Shown: piece by piece, positions 1 to 6,217 of the stretch | How positions within the stretch are numbered: position 1 is the first letter of the stretch | Layout: every line of letters begins with the position of its first letter | DNA from: Opitutaceae bacterium | Lineage (GTDB): Bacteria > Verrucomicrobiota > Verrucomicrobiia > Opitutales > Opitutaceae | Reading direction: 5' to 3' | Assembly (NCBI GenBank): GCA_005787865.1 | Contig: SXZN01000081.1 | Coordinates: 1-22,073 of the forward strand | Length of the DNA stretch: 22,073 bases | Position numbers and translations under genes: made by a program | Notes under the pieces: generated by a model | The model's input: only the letters and a program-made list of their open reading frames with translations | The model's database searches: none | What the model was told of the DNA's origin: nothing

Positions 1-299
1 AGCGAGTCGACGAGCGCGTGATGATCAAGATCGAGGCCGAGATAGCGCGGCAAAGCCACCGCGGTAGCGGCGTAGTGGGCGGCCGGGGTGCGCCATTCAA
101 GTTGATGATGATTGAGCCGTAATTGAGCGACCTGCTCGGACCAGGTGCCGGTCCAAATTTCGGAAATTTGGGATGAAGTCACGGCTTCGCGTCGCCAGCG
201 AAATGCTTGCCCCCCATCTAGTGTTTCGGCGAGAACGTCGGCCGAAGGCTGCCAGCCCGTTAAGCCCTGCCAATCGGACCAGAGGAATTGGGGCGACAC
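1..299 (-). CDS. 8-oxoguanine DNA glycosylase-like protein, N-terminal part (cut by window edge)
   Basis: The minus strand is open from a GTG at 299 to the window edge, giving about 99 residues starting VSPQFLWSDWQGL. The stretch around ETLDGGQAFRWRRE (residues about 25-38) resembles the 'sGQsFRW' segment of the N-terminal domain of Ogg1-type 8-oxoguanine DNA glycosylases, which excise oxidised guanine from DNA. The helix-hairpin-helix and catalytic Lys/Asp would lie beyond the left edge, so activity cannot be judged. No ATG is available; the frame stays open upstream, so GTG 299 is a best guess, 28 bp after the stop of the secreted hypothetical gene. It appears to be last in a minus-strand series after the oppA-like gene. 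It could instead be an AlkA-type glycosylase. Confidence 0.65.
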   Translation of the reverse strand, partial: MSPQFLWSDWQGLTGWQPSADVLAETLDGGQAFRWRREAVTSSQISEIWTGTWSEQVAQLRLNHHQLEWRTPAAHYAATAVALPRYLGLDLDHHALVDS

Positions 300-327
300 G
301 GGAGGTTCGTCAGCGCGTTGGGCGCAG

Positions 328-828
328 TTAAGGGCTCGGGGGTTTTTCCCAGAGATAGCTTTTATCGGTGGCGAGCACCCGACCATCCGCAGCGGTGAGG
401 GTGAGTTTCCACGCGACCGGATTAATTTTCGGGCTGGGCCAGTCGCGGCCGGTGAGGCCGAGATTGAGGACGGTGGCGCCAGATTTTAATTCCGGGGTAA
501 AGGTAAATTCAGTCGTGGGCGGGCCGCTTGGCATGATCAGCTGAATTCGGCAGCGTACCGTCGCGGGTGCCCCAGTGTTAGTAAGACGGAGGAGAAAATA
601 ATAACCACCGCGCTGATCAGGTTGGCTGCGCAGCAGGACTTCGCCCTGAGTGTTTTCCTGACCATCAAAGTACTCCGAGATGCGCTTGAAGGAAGCCGCC
701 TCGCGCCAGCCAATGAAGGTACGAATAATCTTAATCTCATTAGCGAGTCCAGCGCTGGTCTCGGCTGATAAGAGAGTGGGGCGGGCGAGCAGCCCGATTA
801 CGAATAAAAGAAGAAGGCGGAAGATCAC
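328..828 (-). CDS. secreted hypothetical protein
   Basis: A 166-residue protein of unknown function. It begins with a clear hydrophobic signal sequence (MIFRLLLLFVIGLLARPTLL, likely cleaved after about residue 22), so it is probably periplasmic or secreted. The mature part looks beta-rich, with alternating hydrophobic strands around GYYFLLRLTNTGAPATVRCR and the later TEFTFTPEL segment, as in small immunoglobulin-like domains. I recognise no catalytic motif. It starts 15 bp after the stop of the oppA-like gene and is followed by the glycosylase gene, so all three may be co-transcribed. No Shine-Dalgarno motif precedes the ATG. The function is unassigned; an accessory role with the neighbouring binding protein is only a guess from position. 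Confidence 0.7.
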   Translation of the reverse strand: MIFRLLLLFVIGLLARPTLLSAETSAGLANEIKIIRTFIGWREAASFKRISEYFDGQENTQGEVLLRSQPDQRGGYYFLLRLTNTGAPATVRCRIQLIMPSGPPTTEFTFTPELKSGATVLNLGLTGRDWPSPKINPVAWKLTLTAADGRVLATDKSYLWEKPPSP

Positions 829-843
829 GCGAGCAGGGTGTGG

Positions 844-2502
844 TCAGGGATTTTGGAGGTAAATCTTTTTGTATTGGTGAAAACCCAGCAGGGCGGGCTC
901 CCAGCCTTGGACGGCGGGATGAATTAAAAAAGAGCGGACGCCAAAAAAAATGGGGGCGATGGGCGCCTCCGCGAGCAGGAGGGTTTCAGCCTGTTGTAAT
1001 AATTCATAGCGCGCTGACGGCGCAGGCGTAAGCGCGGCTGCGGCGATGAGCTGGTCGTAGGCGGGCTGGGCCCAGCCCGTCCAGTTATTGCTCCCGGGCC
1101 CCACAAACATATCGAGGAAAGTTATCGGGTCGACGAAATCACCGACCCAACGCGCGGTGGAAATAGCGTAGTTAAGCGTCTGTTGATTTTGTAACCACGT
1201 TTTCTGTTCTACGGGAGTAATCGTAATAGTAATGCCGAGCTCGCGTTGCCACATGGCTTGAATCGCTTCGAGAATTTTGCCGTGGAGTTCATCGTTACGA
1301 ATCTGCACGTCGAGTGTGGGGAAGCCTTGGCCACCCGGGTAACCCGCGGCGGCGAGGAGGCGGCGGGCTTCGGCAAAATCATCGGGGATTTGCGCGCGGG
1401 CAGTGTAGCCGGCGCAGTTGGGCGGGGTGTAATGATACGCGGGGCGGCGACTACCGCGGAGGACATTGCGCGTCAGGGAATCCCGATCAAGGCCTCGGGC
1501 GAGGGCGGCCCGTACCTTTGGCTGATCCAAGGGCGGCCGCGTTACATTGAAGCGCAGGAAAAAAGTTTCTAAAAATGGATCGAGGCGTAGTTGGTCAGGA
1601 TGATCGCGCCGATAGCCGTCCACTTTGGCTAAAGGTAATTCGTAACTCAGGTGCAGCTGGCCAGCGCGAAAATTGCGCTCGTCCACATCCATGTTTTCGG
1701 TCGGATAAAAAATGATGCTATTGAGACGGGTGCGCTCGGCGTCCCAGTAGCGTGGGTTTTTAGTGGTGATGAGCCGCGCGTTAGGCGACCAAGCGCTGAG
1801 GACAAACGGTCCATTGCCGACCAGATTGCCGGGCCGCGTCCAAGCCGTGCCCCGTTGATCAAGTCGACCAAATTTCTGCACCACGCGTGGGTTGATGGGA
1901 AACCACGGTGGTTGTGCCGTGAGCGCCGGCAGGAAAGGGGTGGGGCGTTCCAAAGCGATGACAAGGGTGCGGGCATCCGGTGCGGCGAAGCCCAAGGCCG
2001 CGGGATCGGTGAGACGTCCCGCGTTGAAGGCGGCGGCATTCTTAACGGGGAAAAGCAGGTAGGCGTATTCAGCGCCGAGGGCGGGTGCGAGGGTCCGCTG
2101 CCACGCCAACAGAAAATCAGTCGCGGTGAGAGGTTCGCCATTAGACCACTGGAGATTGGGCCGCAGGTGAAAGGTGTACTGCAGGCCATCCGGGGAGACT
2201 TCCCAGCTTTCGGCGGCCGCGGGTACGGCTTGGGAAGTTTTTTCATCAAGGGCGCACAGGCCTTCAAACAAAGCCAGGGCGATACATTGGTCAGTAAATG
2301 CCGTGATCGTTTGGGGATCGAGATCTTGGGGTTCAGCGCCATTGCCAAGATGGAGCGTGCCCGAGCGAACCCCGGCCTCGGCGAGGGTATCACGCCGGGC
2401 ACAGCTCGAGGCTAGAAGGGCGCTGGCGACGCCCAAGGCGACCAGAGTTGGGCGGCCGACCGCTAGGAAGAGGCCGGAAAGCGAGGGGCAACGACTGAAC
2501 AT
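844..2502 (-). CDS. peptide ABC transporter substrate-binding lipoprotein (OppA/DppA family, SBP family 5)
   Basis: A 552-residue extracytoplasmic solute-binding protein of the oligopeptide/dipeptide type. The ATG at 2502 is chosen because it gives a compact signal peptide ending in a lipobox-like ALLASSC with the lipid-anchored Cys at residue 34; an upstream ATG at 2544 would add 14 residues. Family features include 'AEPQDLDPQ' after the anchor, 'AAESWEVSPDGLQYTFHLR', 'WSNGEPLTATDFLLAWQR', 'GNGPFVLSAW' and the 'NPRYWD' segment. Length is normal for OppA. No permease or ATPase genes adjoin it, so it is an orphan binding protein that must share a transporter encoded elsewhere or act in sensing. 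It heads a minus-strand series with the secreted hypothetical and glycosylase genes. No Shine-Dalgarno motif is visible. Confidence 0.9.
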   Translation of the reverse strand: MFSRCPSLSGLFLAVGRPTLVALGVASALLASSCARRDTLAEAGVRSGTLHLGNGAEPQDLDPQTITAFTDQCIALALFEGLCALDEKTSQAVPAAAESWEVSPDGLQYTFHLRPNLQWSNGEPLTATDFLLAWQRTLAPALGAEYAYLLFPVKNAAAFNAGRLTDPAALGFAAPDARTLVIALERPTPFLPALTAQPPWFPINPRVVQKFGRLDQRGTAWTRPGNLVGNGPFVLSAWSPNARLITTKNPRYWDAERTRLNSIIFYPTENMDVDERNFRAGQLHLSYELPLAKVDGYRRDHPDQLRLDPFLETFFLRFNVTRPPLDQPKVRAALARGLDRDSLTRNVLRGSRRPAYHYTPPNCAGYTARAQIPDDFAEARRLLAAAGYPGGQGFPTLDVQIRNDELHGKILEAIQAMWQRELGITITITPVEQKTWLQNQQTLNYAISTARWVGDFVDPITFLDMFVGPGSNNWTGWAQPAYDQLIAAAALTPAPSARYELLQQAETLLLAEAPIAPIFFGVRSFLIHPAVQGWEPALLGFHQYKKIYLQNP

Positions 2503-2642
2503 GGGGGCAATTAAAGTGGTAAATCGCCGGGCGGCAAGAAGCACGATGGGGCTCAGCGAAGCGCTGGCGCGGGCTAGCGGATGTTTACTCGACCCGGGGA
2601 ATAATTTTTATGACGGTGAGGACTGGCCTTTTCAAACCGAGC

Positions 2643-3512
2643 ATGAACTACCGTCATCACTACCACGCGGGCAATTTCGCCGATGTCTTCAAGCACGTCT
2701 TGCTGCTGCAGTTGGTGCGCGCCATGCAGCGCAAGGATAAGGGCATGCTTTACCTTGATACCCACGCTGGTCGGGGCGGGTATGATTTATCCGTGACCTC
2801 CCTTTTGCCCGATGGTCGTTCGCGCGAGCCCGAGTTTCCCGCCGGGATCGGTCGCTTGTGGGCGGCCGCGCCTCTGCCGCCGGCGCTGGCTGATTATGTC
2901 GACTTAGTGCGACGTTTTAATGATCGGCATGGCGCCACGGGGGCGAAGCTTAAGTTTTATCCCGGATCGCCGTGGATCGCGAAGCTGCTGCTGCGGCCCC
3001 AAGATCGCATGGCCCTGTGCGAATTGCGGCCCGATGATGCGGAAGCGCTCGATTTTGAATTTGCCCGCGAGTCCCGCGTCACGGTGCAGGCCATCGATGG
3101 TTATACTGGGCTCAAGGCGATGCTCCCGCCGTTAGAGAAACGCGCCCTGGTGCTCATCGATCCCCCGTTTGAAAGCAAAGCCGAGTTTGTCGGTATTATT
3201 CGGGGGATCGGTGATGCGCTGCGGCGGATGCCCGGCGCGGTGCTTGCGGTTTGGTATCCCATTACCGAGCGAGCGCGGGCGGATGAATTTCATTATGCGG
3301 TCCGGACTTTCGCGACGCCCGCCTTGGTGGCTGAGTTAATGATCGCCGGAGAAAGCTCAGATGTGCGCATGAAAGGCTGCGGGCTATTGGTGCTTAATCC
3401 CCCTTGGAAGATTGAAGCAGAGATCCGCGAAGTGCTGCCTGAGTTGGCCGAGCGGCTCATGGTTGAGGCCGGCGGCGCGGCCCGCTGTTGGTGGCTCGTG
3501 CCAGAGCAGTGA
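2643..3512 (+). CDS. rlmJ: 23S rRNA (adenine(2030)-N(6))-methyltransferase RlmJ
   Basis: A 289-residue SAM-dependent methyltransferase of the RlmJ family, which makes m6A at 23S rRNA position 2030 (E. coli numbering). The start at 2643 gives MNYRHHYHAGNFADVFKH, matching the very conserved N-terminus of the family; an ATG at 2610 adds 11 unrelated residues. Motifs seen: LYLDTHAGRGGYDL (SAM-binding loop), LCELRPDD (acidic motif after beta-2), LIDPPFE (the D/N-P-P-Y/F catalytic motif), and AVWYPI. A stretch after the first motif (roughly residues 58-80) looks slightly expanded compared with E. coli RlmJ. It stands alone on the plus strand, divergent from the oppA-like gene with about 140 bp between the start codons. 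There is no Shine-Dalgarno motif before the ATG. Confidence 0.95.
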   Translation: MNYRHHYHAGNFADVFKHVLLLQLVRAMQRKDKGMLYLDTHAGRGGYDLSVTSLLPDGRSREPEFPAGIGRLWAAAPLPPALADYVDLVRRFNDRHGATGAKLKFYPGSPWIAKLLLRPQDRMALCELRPDDAEALDFEFARESRVTVQAIDGYTGLKAMLPPLEKRALVLIDPPFESKAEFVGIIRGIGDALRRMPGAVLAVWYPITERARADEFHYAVRTFATPALVAELMIAGESSDVRMKGCGLLVLNPPWKIEAEIREVLPELAERLMVEAGGAARCWWLVPEQ

Positions 3513-3576
3513 AGCGGGTCGCCCGAAAAATAGCCCGACCGACGCGGTGAAATTCAGCTAAAACTAGCTGAGTGAT

Positions 3577-3780
3577 TCAGGCGCGGACGGACCGCCGCGC
3601 GAGGTGCGTGGTGGTAAAGGGCAACATATCTAAAGCCGCGCGGGGATTAGCGAGGGTGGGCGCCTTGAAGACGGGTTGATTCCACAGAACATCACGATGC
3701 CGGCCCGCGCGAGGCGCGATGGCGGCAGGAGTTGAGGTGGGCGCAGAGTCGCGGGCGGGCCGATGAGGAAAATAGGTCAT
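3577..3780 (-). CDS. small hypothetical protein (uncertain)
   Basis: A 67-residue basic ORF starting MTYFPHRPARDSAPTS, with the more ordered-looking segment RHRDVLWNQPVFKAPTLA in the middle. I recognise no family. Codon choice resembles neighbouring genes (mixed, with C/G-rich third positions), and it fills an otherwise empty 450-bp gap, which favours a real gene. Against it: no Shine-Dalgarno motif, no known domain, and a strong minus-strand terminator about 84 bp upstream that would block transcription entering from the right, so it would need its own promoter within that short gap. Confidence 0.4.
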   Translation of the reverse strand: MTYFPHRPARDSAPTSTPAAIAPRAGRHRDVLWNQPVFKAPTLANPRAALDMLPFTTTHLARRSVRA

Positions 3781-3850
3781 GGGGTGCTTAGGTAGGGCTG
3801 GGTCAGAGCCGGTTTTAATCAGAGCTACTAAGTCATCGGATTGTTCCAGA

Positions 3851-3883
3851 TAAAAATAAGAAAATTAGGCGGGGCCGCCTAAT
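3851..3883 (-). terminator. rho-independent terminator, minus strand
   Basis: A near-perfect inverted repeat (ATTAGGCGG / CCGCCTAAT, 3864-3872 and 3875-3883) is followed on the minus strand by a T-rich tract (TTTCTTATTTTTA, 3863 down to 3851). On the plus strand no T tract follows, so it points left. No clear minus-strand gene ends just upstream of it (mazG there is on the plus strand), so its parent transcript is unknown. It could also act as a hairpin in the mazG leader. Confidence 0.65.
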
Positions 3884-3963
3884 CAGAGCAGGAAATAAGC
3901 AGCCGGTCCGTCGGGGTGCTTGCAGGAAGCAAGGGCCTCGGCTTAGCTACGCGGATGAAATCG

Positions 3964-4329
3964 ATGACCGATGCCAAGACGACCGTAGCTGAATTGCGGG
4001 CCCGCGTATTAGCTTTTGTCCATGAGCGCGACTGGGAGCAATTCCACTCACCTAAAAATCTCAGCATGGCGCTGGCGGCCGAGTCAGGGGAATTGATGGA
4101 GCATTTCCTCTGGAGCGATTCCCCGGCTTCGCAAGCGGTGGCGCAGGATCCCAAGAAGCGTCCGGCCATTGAGGCCGAGATCGCCGATGTGGTAATTTAT
4201 GCCCTGGAATTTGCCAATATCTGCGGCATCGATCTGGCGGCGGCCATCGAAACCAAGATGGCCGCTAATGCGAAAAAATATCCGGTCGAGAAAGCGCGCG
4301 GCCGCTCGGATAAATACACGGAACTCTGA
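3964..4329 (+). CDS. MazG-type nucleotide pyrophosphohydrolase (dCTP pyrophosphatase-like)
   Basis: A 121-residue all-alpha NTP pyrophosphatase of the MazG/RS21-C6 (DCTPP1-like) group, which hydrolyses non-canonical or excess (d)NTPs to the monophosphate plus pyrophosphate. The metal-binding acidic residues are intact: E40 and E43 in LAAESGELMEHF, and E72 and D75 in EIADVVIYALEFANICGIDL. The C-terminal 'KYPVEKARGRSDKYTEL' matches the conserved tail of this group. The start at 3964 (MTDAKTTVAEL) fits the family length; in-frame ATGs at 3955 and 3916 would add residues with no family match. It is monocistronic on the plus strand and probably serves nucleotide-pool housecleaning. Confidence 0.9.
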   Translation: MTDAKTTVAELRARVLAFVHERDWEQFHSPKNLSMALAAESGELMEHFLWSDSPASQAVAQDPKKRPAIEAEIADVVIYALEFANICGIDLAAAIETKMAANAKKYPVEKARGRSDKYTEL

Positions 4330-4457
4330 ATCGATCCGCGGCGGCCTTAAGGCGCAGATCGGTTGCCCCGCGTCGGCTTGACTGGAGTCAGTCACCAGCC
4401 CGCGTGAGGACGGCTCGGGTGCTCGCGCGGGTCCCGGCGCACGGCGGCGAATCGCTC

Positions 4458-4487
4458 AAATAAAAAAGCCACCCGCGGGGGTGGCTC
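4458..4487 (-). terminator. rho-independent terminator of the fmdB-like/DUF5069 operon
   Basis: On the minus strand an 8-bp perfect stem (AGCCACCC 4467-4474 with GGGTGGCT 4479-4486, 4-nt loop) is followed by TTTTTTATTT. It lies about 63 bp after the DUF5069 stop codon in the right orientation to end that operon. Confidence 0.85.
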
Positions 4488-4500
4488 GAACTCGGGAAAC

Positions 4501-4535
4501 CTCGACGACGCGGCCTTAGGGCCGACGCCGTCGAG
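4501..4535 (-). other. long imperfect hairpin in the 3' UTR of the DUF5069 gene
   Basis: An inverted repeat pairs CTCGACG (4501-4507) with CGTCGAG (4529-4535) and, inside, CGGCC (4511-4515) with GGCCG (4520-4524), separated by a small internal loop. It sits between the DUF5069 stop codon and the U-tailed terminator, has no U tract of its own, and may be an RNA-stabilising 3' structure. Confidence 0.5.
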
Positions 4536-4549
4536 TGAGTGCCGCCCGA

Positions 4550-4996
4550 TTAGGCCGCGCCGCCGAAGCTCATGTAATCGTCAAGATCCAAGAGATCAGC
4601 ATAGCCGCGAATATCATCGCGGGCTGATTTATGGCCTTTGATTACGCTGGCGGCCCATTCATGGCCGTCAGCGTCGCCGGGACCATGGAGTTCCAGCCAG
4701 GCAGACCAAGCGGCAATCTGATGAGGCGGCTGCTTGGTCTGGGTGCTGACCCAAGCCAGCATTTCTACGTCAGTTTTGCCGGTTTTAATTTCGGCCAACA
4801 TCGCGGCATGATCAATGCCCGTGAATCCAAAAAAAGCGCCATCGAGCGGGCAGTTGTAGTGATATTCACCGCCTTTATTGGCGATAACGGCGCGGGCCTT
4901 GTCGAGTAAACGGCAGAGGTGCGCGTAGCCGCCGAGGCGAACGCGAAGGCTACGCGGCGGGTGTTCCGTGAGGTCTGGTTGACGATAGTTAATCAT
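4550..4996 (-). CDS. DUF5069 family protein
   Basis: A 148-residue soluble protein beginning MINYRQPDLTEHPPRSLRVR, followed by LGGYAHLCRLLDKARAV. The 'PPRS.RVRLGGY.HL.R..DKARA' block is the hallmark N-terminus of DUF5069, a family common in Verrucomicrobiota and Planctomycetota with no established biochemical role. A middle segment, ANKGGEYHYNCPLDGAFFGF, is also typical. No signal peptide or membrane segment is seen. The ATG at 4996 is preferred over one at 5047, which would extend into the upstream gene. It lies 11 bp after the stop of the FmdB-like gene, so the two form an operon closed by a strong terminator. Confidence 0.85.
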   Translation of the reverse strand: MINYRQPDLTEHPPRSLRVRLGGYAHLCRLLDKARAVIANKGGEYHYNCPLDGAFFGFTGIDHAAMLAEIKTGKTDVEMLAWVSTQTKQPPHQIAAWSAWLELHGPGDADGHEWAASVIKGHKSARDDIRGYADLLDLDDYMSFGGAA

Positions 4997-5007
4997 AGGT
5001 TGTTGGA

Positions 5008-5256
5008 TTAAAGAGAGGGGATACGTGCGCCGCGATGGCAAGCGCAACCGGGCTGGCAGGCGGCCACGGGGTTGGGGCTGGGCTTTTTTTCGCTGAGGCC
5101 CATCAGGCCATACCCGCCAGTAATCACCCGTTTAATCGGTTCGCCGGTGTCGGGATGCTGAACCAGGGGGGCGTCTTTCATGCTCTGCACCAATTCAAAG
5201 CGGCGGGGGGCCTCGCCCTCCTGCTGGCTGATGGTTTCATAAACATAGGTGGCCAT
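5008..5256 (-). CDS. FmdB-like protein with degenerate zinc ribbon
   Basis: An 82-residue protein starting MATYVYETISQQEGEAPRRF, then ELVQSMKDAPLVQHPDTG and EPIKRVITGGYGLMG. The spacing and the 'YVYE...FE..QSMKD.PL..HP.TGEPV.RVI.GG' pattern are those of the FmdB/CxxC_CXXC_SSSS putative regulatory family. The N-terminal CxxC knuckle that normally follows 'YEY.C..CG' is absent and replaced by QEGEAP; only a C-terminal cysteine cluster (CQPGCACH) remains. ATG 5256 gives the family start, whereas the ATG at 5301 adds 15 unrelated residues. It is the first gene of a two-gene operon with DUF5069 and is divergent from the membrane protein. Its role is unknown. Confidence 0.8.
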   Translation of the reverse strand: MATYVYETISQQEGEAPRRFELVQSMKDAPLVQHPDTGEPIKRVITGGYGLMGLSEKKPSPNPVAACQPGCACHRGARIPSL

Positions 5257-5353
5257 GGCGGAATGGAGGCCCAGAAAAGGTAATCTTAAAAAAAAAGGCA
5301 AGGGGCCGGCGGTAACAATTGTCGTCCGTCGTCAATTCGTGCATTCTGGATCA

Positions 5354-5713
5354 ATGAAAACGACGCTGACGCTCGAACGATTTTATGTGCTTCCGTGTTG
5401 TCTGCTGCTGCTGAACCTTTGTAACGAGATCATCGCCTACAAGGCTCGCCTGATTGACGATGCGATGGTGCGCACCCTTTTTATTATTGGGCTCGTGCTC
5501 TTTGGTTCATCACTGGTGGCTTTGGTGATTGCGCCCGGGGTGGTTTGGGCGGTGCACGCCCTTCGTCGTACCAGCCGATCGCAGGCGGGCAGTTTCGGTG
5601 AGGCGGCCTTTCTCGTTGGTTTGGGGGCGCTTATCTTTTGGGTTTATTACCGTAACTATCTTTTGGGGACCCAAAGTATCTTACCGCCCGCTTGGCGAAA
5701 CGGTAGCCACTAG
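5354..5713 (+). CDS. small hypothetical membrane protein
   Basis: A 119-residue protein with three likely transmembrane helices: residues about 11-28 (VLPCCLLLLNLCNEIIAY), about 38-65 (an LFIIGLVLFGSSLVALVIA stretch), and about 82-99 (AAFLVGLGALIFWVYYRN). A basic loop (HALRRTSRSQ) between helices 2 and 3 suggests it faces the cytoplasm. I recognise no family. The start at 5354 (MKTTLTLERF) is chosen over 5249, which would run antisense into the FmdB-like gene's 5' end. It converges with the PDZ-protein gene, only 29 bp apart. Confidence 0.7.
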   Translation: MKTTLTLERFYVLPCCLLLLNLCNEIIAYKARLIDDAMVRTLFIIGLVLFGSSLVALVIAPGVVWAVHALRRTSRSQAGSFGEAAFLVGLGALIFWVYYRNYLLGTQSILPPAWRNGSH

Positions 5714-5729
5714 CCGCAGTGAGCTACCG
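5701..5729. terminator. hairpin between convergent genes (possible bidirectional terminator)
   Basis: CGGTAGC plus CACT (5701-5711) pairs with AGTG plus GCTACCG (5718-5721, 5723-5729), with one bulged A and a 6-nt loop. It overlaps the stop codon of the membrane-protein gene and lies just past the PDZ-gene stop. Neither strand has a U tract, so intrinsic termination is uncertain. Confidence 0.4.
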
Positions 5730-5742
5730 GCGCGCGGACCAA

Positions 5743-6168
5743 TCAGGGCCCCGCGGGCAGCTCAAAACGCCTCACCGCGCGGACGGCAACCTCAAGGACG
5801 ATCGTGCGGCCCATCGGTTGGTTCACCAAGAGCTCAAATAGGTCGCTCCCCCGTTTCATGCCGCCTTTCATCGCGGTAACCTTGCGGCCATTGATCGTAA
5901 GAATTTCATCGCCACGGACGAGTCCCAGGCCCGCAGCGGTCGAATCTGGGCTGACCTCTTCAATATAAACATGGTCGATACTCTGCGTGGTCTTGTTCCA
6001 AGTGGCCACGATCCCGATGCCGTAACTACACACCGCGTTACTTTTAACCTCAAATTTTGGTAAAGTGATAATTGCGTCAGGCGCAGGGGATTCTGCATAG
6101 CCGAACACAGTCGAGAGACTAACGAGCAGCCACCCAGTGACCATCGAGCGCGGGATAATTTTTCTCAT
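5743..6168 (-). CDS. secreted PDZ-domain protein
   Basis: A 141-residue exported protein. It has a signal peptide at residues 1-25 (hydrophobic VTGWLLVSLSTVFGYA), then a short ITLPKFEVKS segment reminiscent of the LxxFEV motif I associate with exported Opitutaceae proteins (from memory). A PDZ-type domain covers about residues 65-128: IEEVSPDSTAAGLGLVRGDE and ILTINGRKV are the usual carboxylate-loop and 'GDxIxxINGxxV' features. No protease domain is attached, so it may bind peptides or act as an adaptor in the periplasm. It is a single gene on the minus strand, just downstream of the LMF-Sel1 gene (about 50 bp apart), and could be co-transcribed with it. Confidence 0.8.
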   Translation of the reverse strand: MRKIIPRSMVTGWLLVSLSTVFGYAESPAPDAIITLPKFEVKSNAVCSYGIGIVATWNKTTQSIDHVYIEEVSPDSTAAGLGLVRGDEILTINGRKVTAMKGGMKRGSDLFELLVNQPMGRTIVLEVAVRAVRRFELPAGP

Positions 6169-6217
6169 GACAGGTTTCAGCGTTTATCGAATGAAAAATA
6201 GGCAGGGGCCACCGTGA

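Noticed and set aside
1651..2415. 254-codon plus-strand ORF
   Set aside because: It lies antisense inside the oppA-like gene, whose protein matches its family over its full length; the plus-strand translation has no recognisable domain.
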